Positions 7,916 through 17,010 of a stretch of 64,000 nucleotides of DNA are shown piece after piece. Source of the DNA: an uncultured Prevotella sp. (GTDB lineage Bacteria; Bacteroidota; Bacteroidia; Bacteroidales; Bacteroidaceae); NCBI GenBank assembly GCA_900315525.1, contig OMZO01000005.1, positions 1 to 64,000 of the forward strand, read 5' to 3'. A program made the translations under genes and the position numbers. The notes beneath the pieces are model-generated. The model saw only the letters and a program-made list of their open reading frames with translations, ran no database searches and was not told the DNA's origin. Each line of letters begins with the position of its first letter. The stretch's first letter is position 1.

Positions 7916-9052
7916 TTATCGGTTTGCGTACATATTATCGTAATACTTCTGGTAGTCGCCAGAGGTGACGTTGTCGAGCCACTCCTGATTGTCGAGATAC
8001 CAGCGGACGGTCTTCTCGATGCCCTCCTCGAACTGAAGCGAGGGCTCCCAGCCCAGTTCCTTCTGGAGTTTGGTGGAGTCGATGGCGTAGCGGAGGTCAT
8101 GACCGGCACGGTCTGTCACGTAGGTGATGAGGTCCATATCCTCGCCTTCCTTTCGGCCGAGCAGACGATCTACGGTGTTGATAAGCACCTTGATGATGTC
8201 GATGTTCTTCCACTCGTTGAAACCACCGATATTATAAGTATCAGCAACCTTGCCCTCATGGAAGATGAGGTCGATGGCACGGGCATGATCGACGACATAG
8301 AGCCAGTCGCGAACGTTCTCACCCTTGCCATAGACAGGCAGCGGCTTACGATGGCGGATATTATTGATGAACAGCGGAATCAGTTTCTCAGGGAACTGAT
8401 AGGGGCCGTAGTTATTCGAACAGTTGGTGACGACGACGGGCATGCCATAGGTATCGTGGAAGGCACGCACGAAGTGGTCGGAAGAAGCCTTTGAGGCTGA
8501 ATAGGGAGAGTGCGGATTGTACTTCGTGGTCTCCAGGAAGAACTTGTCACCATAAGCCAGATGATGCTCAGCACTGCTGGCCGTCGTGGTGAACGGCGGT
8601 TCAATCCCCTCAGGATGCGTCAGTTCGAGTGCGCCATAGACCTCATCGGTAGAGATGTGGTAGAAGCGCTTATTTTCATACTTCTCAGGGAGGCTCTCCC
8701 AATAGAGTTTCGCAGCCTGCAACAATGACAGTGTACCCATCACGTTAGTCTTTGCGAAGGTGAAGGGGTCCTTGATCGAACGGTCTACATGACTCTCAGC
8801 AGCCAGATGGATGATACCATCCACCTTCTTGTCCTGCATCAGCTTGTAGAAGGCATCGAAGTCGCAGATGTCCATCTTCACAAACTCGTAGTTGGGTTTA
8901 TCCTCGATGTCCTTCAGATTGGCAAGGTTGCCAGCATACGTCAGTTTGTCGAGGTTGATGATGTGGTAATCAGGATACTTGTTCACAAACAGGCGCACCA
9001 CGTGGCTTCCAATGAAGCCTGCGCCACCAGTAATTACAATTGTACGTTTCAT
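7916..9052 (-). CDS. rfbB: dTDP-glucose 4,6-dehydratase
   Basis: A 378-residue extended SDR. It has the NAD-binding 'GGAGFIGSH' (residues 9-17), 'HLAAESHVDRSI', and the catalytic 'YSASKA' YxxxK motif. It converts dTDP-glucose to dTDP-4-keto-6-deoxyglucose, the substrate of the FdtA-like isomerase two genes on. RmlA, RmlC and RmlD are not in the window, so the branch here points to an amino sugar rather than rhamnose. It lies 5 bp after the phosphoesterase gene and 6 bp before purT. Confidence 0.94.
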   Translation of the reverse strand: MKRTIVITGGAGFIGSHVVRLFVNKYPDYHIINLDKLTYAGNLANLKDIEDKPNYEFVKMDICDFDAFYKLMQDKKVDGIIHLAAESHVDRSIKDPFTFAKTNVMGTLSLLQAAKLYWESLPEKYENKRFYHISTDEVYGALELTHPEGIEPPFTTTASSAEHHLAYGDKFFLETTKYNPHSPYSASKASSDHFVRAFHDTYGMPVVVTNCSNNYGPYQFPEKLIPLFINNIRHRKPLPVYGKGENVRDWLYVVDHARAIDLIFHEGKVADTYNIGGFNEWKNIDIIKVLINTVDRLLGRKEGEDMDLITYVTDRAGHDLRYAIDSTKLQKELGWEPSLQFEEGIEKTVRWYLDNQEWLDNVTSGDYQKYYDNMYANR

Positions 9053-9057
9053 ATCTG

Positions 9058-9564
9058 TTATAATCTTGTTTTATTGTCTCCTAATGTGATAACTTCCAAA
9101 TCCTTAAATTCTTTTCCGTCGATGGTCAGTCGGACAAGCGTTCTTTCCTTATGCCAGCCCTGCAAGCCAGCAGCCCCGGGATTGATGTGCAGCATGTTGA
9201 GTGTCTTGTCGAACTTCACCTTGAGAATGTGCGAGTGTCCTGCCACGAACAACTGCGGCGGATTGGCATAAAGAGTGCTACGAACTGAAAAATCGTAGTT
9301 GCCAGGATAGCCACCAATATGCTTGATGAGCACATCGACATCCTCACACTTGAAACGGTTGAGTTCACGATACATCAGACGCAAGTCGCCACCATCGCAG
9401 TTGCCACAGACAGCCCTAAACGGGCGGAAAGCAGCCAGACGCTCTGCCACTTCCACGCTGCCGATGTCGCCCGCATGCCATATCTCGTCGCACGGTTCGA
9501 AATAGTGCAGATATTTCTCGTCCCAGTAGCTGTGCGTATCGCTCAAGATGCCTATCCGTTTCAT
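9058..9564 (-). CDS. YfcE/MJ0936-type metallophosphoesterase
   Basis: A 168-residue metallophosphoesterase. It shows all the metal-binding motifs: 'GILSDTHS', 'WHAGDIGS', 'VCGNCDGG' and 'GHSH'. The frame is open further upstream, but ATG 9564 was chosen because it overlaps the stop of the preceding gene as ATGA and directly precedes the first motif. Relatives are cytoplasmic phosphodiesterases of unclear physiological substrate. It is third in the eight-gene operon. Confidence 0.88.
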   Translation of the reverse strand: MKRIGILSDTHSYWDEKYLHYFEPCDEIWHAGDIGSVEVAERLAAFRPFRAVCGNCDGGDLRLMYRELNRFKCEDVDVLIKHIGGYPGNYDFSVRSTLYANPPQLFVAGHSHILKVKFDKTLNMLHINPGAAGLQGWHKERTLVRLTIDGKEFKDLEVITLGDNKTRL

Positions 9565-10178
9565 ACTCCGAATTTCTTTCTTATAAACAGGGCTATCATC
9601 TTCTCCGTTTCGACCAAACCAAGGACCGACGAATCGATGCACAGGTCATAGCTCTCTGCGGCTCCCCACTTCTTACCCGTATAGTAATTATAGTATGTAG
9701 CACGTTCGCTCTCCCCTTGCTCAATGAACTTACGGGCAGCGTCCTCGTCTAAGTGCCGTTTGTTCATAATCTGTTGAACTCGATAATCCATCGCAGCGGT
9801 TACGAAAACACTCACTGTATTTGGAAGGTTACGCAATACATAGTCTGCACAGCGTCCGACAAACACACAACTGCCCTCGTTTGCTGCCTTTTTGATGGCC
9901 TCGCTCTGAAACTGGAACAGACTCTCTTGCGACACGCCCGACTTATAGACGCTGCCGCTACTGACATGTGGTGACCCCAGATTCAGCAGACCTCGGAAAA
10001 AGCCCTTTTTCTCATCATTCTGCTCAAAGATCTTTTCAGAGAGACCGCTCTCCTTGGCAGCCAAGTTGAGCAATTCACGATCGTAGTATTTCGCCTGAAA
10101 GTCAAGCGCCAACATCCGTCCGATGTCGTGTCCGCCGCTACCCAGCTGTCTTCCAATGTTAATGATAATATGCTTCAT
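9561..10178 (-). CDS. Cytidylate kinase-like family protein
   Basis: A 205-residue P-loop kinase-like protein of the cytidylate-kinase-like family (PF13189 type). The nucleotide loop is 'GRQLGSGGHDIG' near the N terminus, and 'CVFVGRCADYVL' is the family's second conserved motif. These proteins are separate from the canonical Cmk, and their substrate is not established. It sits between MATE (4-bp gap) and the phosphoesterase (4-bp overlap). Confidence 0.82.
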   Translation of the reverse strand: MKHIIINIGRQLGSGGHDIGRMLALDFQAKYYDRELLNLAAKESGLSEKIFEQNDEKKGFFRGLLNLGSPHVSSGSVYKSGVSQESLFQFQSEAIKKAANEGSCVFVGRCADYVLRNLPNTVSVFVTAAMDYRVQQIMNKRHLDEDAARKFIEQGESERATYYNYYTGKKWGAAESYDLCIDSSVLGLVETEKMIALFIRKKFGV

Positions 10179-10182
10179 ATTT

Positions 10183-11532
10183 CTACTTACGCTTGAATCT
10201 CTTCATATACCAAAGCAGCATCGGGATTGTCATCGCAAACGAACCGAAATCACTGGCGGGCATCGAGTACCAGACGCCATCCAGATCCCAGACGAACGGG
10301 AAGAAATAGGCCATCGGCAACAAGAGGAACAACTGACGCGAGAGGCTCAGGAAGATAGAAATCTTCACCTTGCCTATACACTGGAAGAAGTTTGTGATGA
10401 CAGCTTGAGAGCCCACCACGAAAAACACCAGCATGTCGAGTTTGATACCACGTGCCGACAAGTCCAGCAATGTTGCATCGGTCGTAAATATCCGTGCTAT
10501 CTGACGCGGGAAGAGCATTGACAGTCCCCAGCCCACGAGTAATATCGCAGTGGCGCATCCAATGGCCAGGAAGAGACAGCGCAACATACGATCATACTTC
10601 TCTGCGCCGTAATTATAGCCCACAATCGGCTGCATGCCCTGCGTGATGCCTATCACAAACATAAAGAACACCATCACCACTGAGTTGGCTATAGAATAGG
10701 CACCTACCGCCATATCACCACCGTAGCGAACGAACTGATTATTCATGAAAATCACGATCACGCACGAAGTGGCATTCATCAGAAACGGGGATATGCCAAT
10801 GGAAATGATATTCCTCACCAGATCATTCTTCAACCGATAGATGCCCCGTTTCAGGTGTAACAACTCCTTAGGGTTGGAGAAGAGCCACATCTGCCAGCAA
10901 AGCGCCATCGACTGAGCAGTAACCGTAGCCAAAGCCGCTCCTCTGATGCCCCAACGGAACCACCACACGAAGGTCACCACAAAAACGATGTTCATCGCCA
11001 CGGTGAAAAGCACGGAGTACATCGCGTGTCGGGGTTTGCCTGCTGCCCTCAACACAGCATTCATTCCGAAATACATGTGCGTGATCATGTTGCCAAGCAG
11101 AATGACAATCATGAACTCCCGGGCATAGGGTAATGTCACGTCGCTCGCGCCGAAGAACCGAAGGATAGGATCAAGGAATATCAGGCTCACCGCCATGAAC
11201 AGGAATCCAATGATCAGATTTAGCGTCACGGTGTTGCCCAACAGATTCTCGGCCGTCTTATAGTCTTTCTGACCGAGTTTGACACTAATGCATGTACTGG
11301 CACCCACACCTACAGCCGCTCCGAACGCAGCACTGAGGTTCATGAAAGGGAACGTGATGCCAAGTCCGGCAATGGCCTCTGGTCCCACCAACTGTCCAAT
11401 CATAGCGCGGTCGATGATGTTATAGAGGCTCGATGCGGTCATGGCCACAATAGCAGGCAGGGCATACTGCCAAAGCAGCTGGCCCACAGGCTTAGTTCCC
11501 AACTCAAGTGCGGCTTGTCTATTGTCCTGCAT
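10183..11532 (-). CDS. MATE family efflux transporter
   Basis: A 449-residue multidrug/toxin extrusion (MatE) transporter. Twelve hydrophobic segments fall in two related halves, with 'YNIIDRAMIGQLVG' near the N terminus and 'GITQGMQPIVGYNYGA' in the second half. It sits in the inner membrane and exports organic cations with sodium or proton exchange; its substrate is unknown. It is the first gene of the operon that continues into dTDP-sugar synthesis. A clear promoter lies 26 bp upstream of the ATG. Confidence 0.92.
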   Translation of the reverse strand: MQDNRQAALELGTKPVGQLLWQYALPAIVAMTASSLYNIIDRAMIGQLVGPEAIAGLGITFPFMNLSAAFGAAVGVGASTCISVKLGQKDYKTAENLLGNTVTLNLIIGFLFMAVSLIFLDPILRFFGASDVTLPYAREFMIVILLGNMITHMYFGMNAVLRAAGKPRHAMYSVLFTVAMNIVFVVTFVWWFRWGIRGAALATVTAQSMALCWQMWLFSNPKELLHLKRGIYRLKNDLVRNIISIGISPFLMNATSCVIVIFMNNQFVRYGGDMAVGAYSIANSVVMVFFMFVIGITQGMQPIVGYNYGAEKYDRMLRCLFLAIGCATAILLVGWGLSMLFPRQIARIFTTDATLLDLSARGIKLDMLVFFVVGSQAVITNFFQCIGKVKISIFLSLSRQLFLLLPMAYFFPFVWDLDGVWYSMPASDFGSFAMTIPMLLWYMKRFKRK

Positions 11533-11557
11533 ACGTATGTTCTATTTTATAACGCTG

Positions 11558-11589
11558 CAAAGGTACGCATTATTTTCGAGAATGCCAAA
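11558..11589 (-). promoter_or_regulatory. Promoter of the MATE/sugar operon
   Basis: Minus-strand -33 TTTG (11586-11589), 20-bp spacer, -7 TACCTTTG (11558-11565). It is an exact match to the Bacteroidetes consensus. Confidence 0.72.
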
Positions 11590-11603
11590 TATCTGGGCGG
11601 AGA

Positions 11604-11635
11604 TTTGGAAGTCTCGCTAAAAGTTCGTACCTTTG
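11604..11635 (+). promoter_or_regulatory. Promoter of the subtilase-xseAB genes
   Basis: -33 TTTG (11604-11607), 20-bp spacer, -7 TACCTTTG (11628-11635), 24 bp before ATG 11660. It is divergent from the MATE promoter, with only 14 bp between the two -33 boxes. Confidence 0.72.
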
Positions 11636-11659
11636 CAGTCGCAAACTTCCGAAGAAACG

Positions 11660-13093
11660 ATGTACGCACGTCTGCTAATCATACTTTTCGCTGCGCTTAT
11701 GCCTTTCCTTTCCACCAGCGCGAGCAAGGGCCTCAGGAAATATCCTGGAGGCAAATACTACATCTGGCGCTATACGCTGAAAGACAAGCAAGGGTCGCCC
11801 TATTCCATCGGCCACCCCGGGCGATGGCTCTCGCACAAGAGTATTGAGCGTCGCCGCAGACAGGGGCTGGCCATCGACTCCACCGACCTGCCTGTCAATC
11901 CGAGATACATCCGCCTGATCGAACGGAAACTCGACGAGATGAGCAGAAGCAAGAAACGAAATTCGATCGAGTGGAAAGTCATCGGCACCTCGCGGTGGAA
12001 CAATACGGTACTCGTACGTGCCAATGACAGTACGATGCTGCACCGTCTGGACAGTCTTGAATGTATCGCCAGAAGCCAACAAGTGTGGACGTCGCCAGAC
12101 TCCATTCCCCAGATGGTAAAACATCCTTATCACCAAACCTTCAATGCCTGGGACAGCATCAAAGGAGAACTCTACGGCTGTGGCAAGGAACAGGTAGAGA
12201 TGGTGGTAGGTCAGCGACTGCACAACATCGGCTATAAGGGCAAGGGTATCACCATCGCCGTCCTCGACGGCGGTTTCCAGAATACCGACGTCATCCCAGC
12301 CTTCCAACACGCTAACATCGTCGGCACGAGAGACTTCGTCTATCCCAATAGTCCCTATTTCTTCCAGGAGACCGATCATGGCACAAAAGTACTATCTGCC
12401 ATGGCCGTCAACGAACCAGAAGTGTTAGTCGGCACGGCACCAGAGGCCAACTATTGGCTGCTGCGCTGCGAAGACCAGCAGACAGAGCAACCAGTGGAAG
12501 AAGACTATTGGGCAATGGCAGCGGAATTTGCCGACTCCATCGGAGCCGACATCATCAGTTCGAGTCTCGGCTACAACGAATACGACGGCTATCGCGGCTA
12601 CTATCACCAGCGCAATCTCGACGGACATACGGCCCTTATCAGTCACACAGCCTCATTGCTGGCCCATAAGGGCATCATCCTCGTGAACTCCGCCGGCAAT
12701 AGTGGGATGGGACCATGGAAAAAGATTGTCTTCCCATCAGATGCCCAGGACATCCTGACGGTGGGCGCGCTGAATACAGAGAAGAAAAATGCCCCCTTCA
12801 GTGGCGTTGGACCGACACAGGACGGACGAGTAAAGCCAGACGTCATGGCCTTAGGCAGTCCTACCGCACTGATATCTGGCAGAGGTACGGTTGTCAGAGA
12901 CATGGGTACTTCGTTCTCCACCCCTATCGTTGCAGGTCTTGTGGCCTGTCTATGGCAGGCAATGCCCCAGAAAACGGCCCTCGAGATTATCGACCTCGTC
13001 AGACAAGCTGGAAACAGTTTCCAACAGCCAGACAACATCTATGGTTACGGCCTGCCAAACTTCTGGCGCGCCTATATGATCGGGAGACTATAA
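11660..13093 (+). CDS. S8 family subtilisin-like serine peptidase, secreted
   Basis: A 477-residue subtilase. ATG 11660 was chosen over an in-frame ATG 27 bp upstream, because that one overlaps the -7 box and ATG 11660 directly precedes the signal peptide (residues 1-21). The catalytic triad is visible as D203 in 'AVLDGGF', H240 in 'TDHGTKV' and S418 in 'GTSFSTPIVAG', with oxyanion N347 in 'NSAGNSG'. A roughly 150-residue N-terminal part precedes the catalytic domain. No T9SS-type C-terminal sorting domain is seen. The stop overlaps the xseA start by one base. Confidence 0.9.
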   Translation: MYARLLIILFAALMPFLSTSASKGLRKYPGGKYYIWRYTLKDKQGSPYSIGHPGRWLSHKSIERRRRQGLAIDSTDLPVNPRYIRLIERKLDEMSRSKKRNSIEWKVIGTSRWNNTVLVRANDSTMLHRLDSLECIARSQQVWTSPDSIPQMVKHPYHQTFNAWDSIKGELYGCGKEQVEMVVGQRLHNIGYKGKGITIAVLDGGFQNTDVIPAFQHANIVGTRDFVYPNSPYFFQETDHGTKVLSAMAVNEPEVLVGTAPEANYWLLRCEDQQTEQPVEEDYWAMAAEFADSIGADIISSSLGYNEYDGYRGYYHQRNLDGHTALISHTASLLAHKGIILVNSAGNSGMGPWKKIVFPSDAQDILTVGALNTEKKNAPFSGVGPTQDGRVKPDVMALGSPTALISGRGTVVRDMGTSFSTPIVAGLVACLWQAMPQKTALEIIDLVRQAGNSFQQPDNIYGYGLPNFWRAYMIGRL

Positions 13094-14358
13094 TGAAAGA
13101 AAGGTTTACCCTCTACGAACTAAACCGTCTCGTACGTGAGACGATCGAGTATGAGATGCCCAATGAGTATTGGGTAGAGGCAGAGTTGTCGGAATGCCGC
13201 GAGAGCCGAGGACACTGTTATATGGAGTTGATTCAGAAAGATGAAAGCACGCCAGAGCACAACTCTCCCGCATACGGTCCTTCCGCCACTCCCATCGCCA
13301 AGGCCCCAGCCAAATGCTGGGCATCGAAATGGATGATCATCCGCCCCTATTTCGAACGTATCACCGGCCAACGCCTTTCTGTAGGGATGAAGGTGTTGCT
13401 GAAGGTCAAACCACAGTTTCACGAAGCATTCGGTTTCTCTTGGATTGTGACAGACATCGACCCTACCTACACGATGGGAGACATGGCCCGTAAGCGCCAA
13501 GAAATCATCCGCCAACTGAAAGAAGAGGGTGTCTTTGATCTGCAGAAGGAACTATCACTGCCCCTTTTCTGCCAACACATAGCCGTCATCTCGTCAGAAA
13601 CCGCCGCAGGTTATGGCGACTTCTGCAACCAACTGGCCGACAATCCTTACGGGTTTCAGTTCCGCACCCGGCTCTTCCCAGCCATCATGCAAGGAGAGGG
13701 TACGGAACAAAGCATCATCAGTGCCCTGGAGAAAATCTATGAAGACTTGACATTCGACTGCGTGGTCATCATCCGAGGCGGTGGGGCCACAAGCGATATG
13801 TCGGGCTTTGACACACTGGCACTGGCAGAGAACGTGGCCAACTTCCCCATCCCCATCATCACAGGCATCGGACACGAGCGCGACGAGTCGATATTGGATA
13901 TGGTAGCACACACTAAGGTGAAAACACCTACGGCGGCTGCGGCATTCCTGATTTCGCATCTGAAAGAGGTGGCAGATGCGATCAATGAGACAGAAAGCAC
14001 CATCGTCCGTCGTGTGCAAGACCGCATGCAAATGGAACAGATCAGACTGAATCGCATCGCCGAAGCCATCCCACGACTCTTCTCAATTGTCAAGACCCGT
14101 CAGGAAGCACGGATAGAAGCCTTCGAACAGCGTATGCCATTGCTCATTGAGCGGCGTATCACCGCTGAACGCCATCGGCTGCAACTCATCGAGGAGAAAG
14201 CCAAGAACCTCGACCCCACCCTGCTGCTGAAACGAGGCTATAGCATAACACTCCATCAGGGCAAGGCCGTACGCGACCCCAAGACCCTGAAGTCAGGCGA
14301 CGAGATCGAAACCCGTGTAGAAAAGGGAAGCATCACCTCTAAAGTAACATCCGTATAA
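13093..14358 (+). CDS. xseA: Exodeoxyribonuclease VII large subunit
   Basis: A 421-residue XseA, which with XseB degrades single-stranded DNA to oligonucleotides. The N-terminal OB-fold covers about residues 1-115. The catalytic domain has 'IRGGGATSDMSGFD' and 'GIGHERDESILDMVAH', followed by a long helical region and a short C-terminal segment. ATG 13093 was chosen because it overlaps the subtilase stop (TAATG), although the frame is open much further upstream. The OB part has a short proline/serine-rich insert around residues 54-70. Confidence 0.93.
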   Translation: MKERFTLYELNRLVRETIEYEMPNEYWVEAELSECRESRGHCYMELIQKDESTPEHNSPAYGPSATPIAKAPAKCWASKWMIIRPYFERITGQRLSVGMKVLLKVKPQFHEAFGFSWIVTDIDPTYTMGDMARKRQEIIRQLKEEGVFDLQKELSLPLFCQHIAVISSETAAGYGDFCNQLADNPYGFQFRTRLFPAIMQGEGTEQSIISALEKIYEDLTFDCVVIIRGGGATSDMSGFDTLALAENVANFPIPIITGIGHERDESILDMVAHTKVKTPTAAAAFLISHLKEVADAINETESTIVRRVQDRMQMEQIRLNRIAEAIPRLFSIVKTRQEARIEAFEQRMPLLIERRITAERHRLQLIEEKAKNLDPTLLLKRGYSITLHQGKAVRDPKTLKSGDEIETRVEKGSITSKVTSV

Positions 14359-14380
14359 TCCGCAAAAATACATAGGCAAC

Positions 14381-14572
14381 ATGAAACAAGAACAGAAATA
14401 CGAAGCGGCCTTTGCCGAACTGCAGACTATCGTGCGCAAGATGGAAAATGACGAACTCGACATTGACGAGATGTCAGAACAACTCAAGCGCGCACAAGAA
14501 CTGATCAAGTTCTGCAAGGACAAACTCACAAAGACCGACGAGGAAATCAAGAAAATACTTGCTGAAAAATAA
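14381..14572 (+). CDS. xseB: Exodeoxyribonuclease VII small subunit
   Basis: A 63-residue, mostly helical, charged XseB with the family patterns 'YEAAFAELQTIVRKMEN' and 'LDEM'-like 'LDIDEMSEQLKRA'. It forms the helical sheath on XseA. It begins 22 bp after xseA and is of normal length. Confidence 0.92.
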   Translation: MKQEQKYEAAFAELQTIVRKMENDELDIDEMSEQLKRAQELIKFCKDKLTKTDEEIKKILAEK

Positions 14573-14610
14573 GTATTTGGCAGTCAAAAGGCACTTTTTC
14601 TTTCTTTTTG

Positions 14611-14641
14611 TTGCTGATTACAACAAAAATGTGTACTTTTG
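14611..14641 (+). promoter_or_regulatory. Promoter of ilvE
   Basis: -33 TTG (14611-14613), 20-bp spacer, -7 TACTTTTG (14634-14641). The ATG is 35 bp downstream of the -7 box. Confidence 0.6.
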
Positions 14642-14676
14642 CAAGCAATTCGAAACATTAAACCAAGATTATAACA

Positions 14677-15693
14677 ATGAAGAACTTAGATTGGGCTAAT
14701 CTGTCGTTCGGTTACATGAAGACCGACTACAACGTACGCTGTTACTATCGTGACGGCAAATGGGGCGAGATAGAAGTCTGCTCCGACGAGTATTTGAAAC
14801 TGCACATGGCAGCTACCTGCCTGCACTATGGCCAGGAGGCATTCGAGGGACTGAAGGCCTATCGCTGCCCAGACGGGAAGGTGCGCATCTTCCGTGTAGA
14901 AGAGAATGCAGCACGTCTGCAGAGCACCTGCCGCGGTATCATGATGCCAGAGGTAAGCACAGAACTCTTCACAGAGATGGTGAAGAAGGTGGTTCGCCTC
15001 AACCAGGAGTGGATTCCCACCTACGAGAGTGGTGCCACCCTCTATATCCGTCCGTTGCTCATCGGTACGAGTGCTCAGGTAGGCGTTCATCCTGCCAAGG
15101 AGTACTGTTTCCTGATTTTCGTCACACCGGTAGGCCCATACTTCAAGGGAGGGTTTGCAGCTAATCCATACGTGATTATCCGTGACTATGACCGCAGTGC
15201 TCCTCTTGGCACTGGTAAATATAAAGTAGGTGGTAACTATGCCGCATCCCTCTTCGCCAACAACCTGGCCCATGAGAAGGGTTATGCCTGCGAGTTCTAC
15301 CTTGACGCTAAGGAAAAGAAATACATGGACGAGTGCGGTGCAGCCAACTTCTTCGGCATCAAGGACAACACCTATGTGACACCGAAGTCAACCTCTATCC
15401 TGCCCTCTATCACCAACAAGTCGTTGATGCAGGTAGCAGAAGACTTAGGTCTGAAGGTAGAGCGTCGTCCGATTCCTGAGGAGGAACTCGAGACCTTCGA
15501 GGAGGCAGGTGCCTGTGGAACTGCAGCCGTAATCTCACCCATCTCGTATATTGACGACCTCGACACTGGCAAGCGCTATTCATTCGGCGACAAGCCAGGT
15601 CCTATCTCCAAGAAGCTGTTTGACACCCTCCGTGGCATCCAGTATGGCGAGATTGAAGACAAGCACGGCTGGACAACCGTTGTTATCGAGTAA
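14677..15693 (+). CDS. ilvE: Branched-chain amino acid aminotransferase
   Basis: A 338-residue class IV PLP aminotransferase. It shows 'HYGQEAFEGLKAYR' near the N terminus, the PLP lysine region 'GTGKYKVGGNYAAS', and 'ECGAANFFGI' near the C-terminal third. It interconverts Val, Leu and Ile with their 2-keto acids. It starts a transcript that probably continues into the DUF805 gene 6 bp later. Confidence 0.93.
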   Translation: MKNLDWANLSFGYMKTDYNVRCYYRDGKWGEIEVCSDEYLKLHMAATCLHYGQEAFEGLKAYRCPDGKVRIFRVEENAARLQSTCRGIMMPEVSTELFTEMVKKVVRLNQEWIPTYESGATLYIRPLLIGTSAQVGVHPAKEYCFLIFVTPVGPYFKGGFAANPYVIIRDYDRSAPLGTGKYKVGGNYAASLFANNLAHEKGYACEFYLDAKEKKYMDECGAANFFGIKDNTYVTPKSTSILPSITNKSLMQVAEDLGLKVERRPIPEEELETFEEAGACGTAAVISPISYIDDLDTGKRYSFGDKPGPISKKLFDTLRGIQYGEIEDKHGWTTVVIE

Positions 15694-15699
15694 GACAAT

Positions 15700-16224
15700 A
15701 TGAAAGAATTACCAAGTCTTGGCTTTATTGAAGCCGTAAAACTTGCTTCAAGTCGCATCTTGGAGTTCAAGGGCCGAAGCCGCCGATCAGAATTCTGGTG
15801 GTGGATGCTGGTGGTTATTTTAACCAACTGGGTAATCACAGCATTCGCCCCAAATCTATTGGTCAGCGCTATCATGTCTATTATCATCATGTTCTTCGGC
15901 CTTGCAGCAACAGCACGTCGATTGCAAGACTCAGGGAAGAGTGCCGTCTGGGTTTACATTAGCTATGGATTGGGGTGTGCAACTCAATTAGTTACTGGCA
16001 CATCAACAACTGTGAATAGAATAATGGAAGAACTCAGCACCGGTTCCTTCAATGATCGTGCGATAGAAAAGATTGTGGAAAAAGGCAGCGGAGATATAGC
16101 ATTACTCAGTTGTTTGTCATTAGCGATGGGTATTCTCGCCTTCATCGTTTTCATCATGTGCTTACTCGACAGCACACGAGGTGCGAACAAATACGGAGAA
16201 TCTCCTAAATACGTTAACGAATGA
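15700..16224 (+). CDS. DUF805 membrane protein
   Basis: A 174-residue inner-membrane protein with the DUF805 hallmarks: 'FKGRSRRSEFWWW' near residue 24, 'ARRLQDSGKS' in the middle and 'LDSTRGANKYGESPK' at the end. Four hydrophobic segments are visible. Family function is unknown. It carries an extra roughly 40-residue loop (about residues 100-140) rich in Ser/Thr and charged residues. It is 6 bp after ilvE and 3 bp before trmB. Confidence 0.85.
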   Translation: MKELPSLGFIEAVKLASSRILEFKGRSRRSEFWWWMLVVILTNWVITAFAPNLLVSAIMSIIIMFFGLAATARRLQDSGKSAVWVYISYGLGCATQLVTGTSTTVNRIMEELSTGSFNDRAIEKIVEKGSGDIALLSCLSLAMGILAFIVFIMCLLDSTRGANKYGESPKYVNE

Positions 16225-16227
16225 TAC

Positions 16228-16998
16228 ATGGGAAAAGGCAAACTTGCTAAATTTGCCGATATGGCATCCTACGAGAACGTGTTCCAGTACCCCTATTCGG
16301 TAGTGGAACATGTTCCCTTTGAGATGCAGGGACATTGGCATGAACAGTACTTCCACAATCAGAACCCCATCGTACTCGAACTGGGCTGTGGCAAAGGCGA
16401 ATACACCGTCGAACTGGCCAAGCTTTACCCAGACACCAACTTCATCGGCGTCGATATTAAAGGCGCCCGCATGTGGACTGGTGCCACCCAGGCCCTCAAT
16501 GAAGGACTGAAGAATGTGGCCTTCTTGCGCACCAATATCGAAATCATCGAGCGTTTTTTTGCGCCTGACGAGGTACAGGAGATATGGCTCACTTTCAGTG
16601 ATCCGCAGATGAAGAACCCCCGCAAGCGCCTCACCAGCACCTATTTCATGGAGCGCTACCGTAAGTTCCTCATCGATGGCGGCATCATCCACTTAAAGAC
16701 CGACTCCAACTTCCTCTTCACCTATACCTCTTATATGGTAGAGCACAATCAGCTGCCCGTCATCTTCCGCACGCTCGATCTCTACCACGATGAGCGCATC
16801 GACGACGCTACGAAGAAGATCCTCTCCATCCAGACCTATTACGAATCAATGTGGATAGCACGCGGATTGAATATCAAGTATATGAAGTGGCAGTTGCCCC
16901 GACAGTCTGCCCTCCAAGAGCCTGATGTGGAAATCGAGCTCGACGACTATCGCAGCTACCATCGTACGAAAAGAAGTACACTTGATAAAGCAAAATAA
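16228..16998 (+). CDS. trmB: tRNA (guanine-N7-)-methyltransferase
   Basis: A 256-residue SAM-dependent enzyme that makes m7G46 in tRNA. It has the SAM-binding '[16 protein letters not shown]' and the TrmB-type catalytic motif '[14 protein letters not shown]'. The asparagine/lysine form of that motif is common in Bacteroidetes. An extended C-terminal tail (about 40 residues, basic and acidic stretches) follows the core. It lies in a close series ilvE-DUF805-trmB-LRR-mrp. Confidence 0.92.
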   Translation: MGKGKLAKFADMASYENVFQYPYSVVEHVPFEMQGHWHEQYFHNQNPIVLELGCGKGEYTVELAKLYPDTNFIGVDIKGARMWTGATQALNEGLKNVAFLRTNIEIIERFFAPDEVQEIWLTFSDPQMKNPRKRLTSTYFMERYRKFLIDGGIIHLKTDSNFLFTYTSYMVEHNQLPVIFRTLDLYHDERIDDATKKILSIQTYYESMWIARGLNIKYMKWQLPRQSALQEPDVEIELDDYRSYHRTKRSTLDKAK

Positions 16999-17010
16999 AA
17001 ACCATCGATT

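Noticed and set aside
12715-13092. Upstream extension of the xseA reading frame
   Set aside because: It overlaps the catalytic part of the subtilase gene, and the XseA homology starts at ATG 13093.
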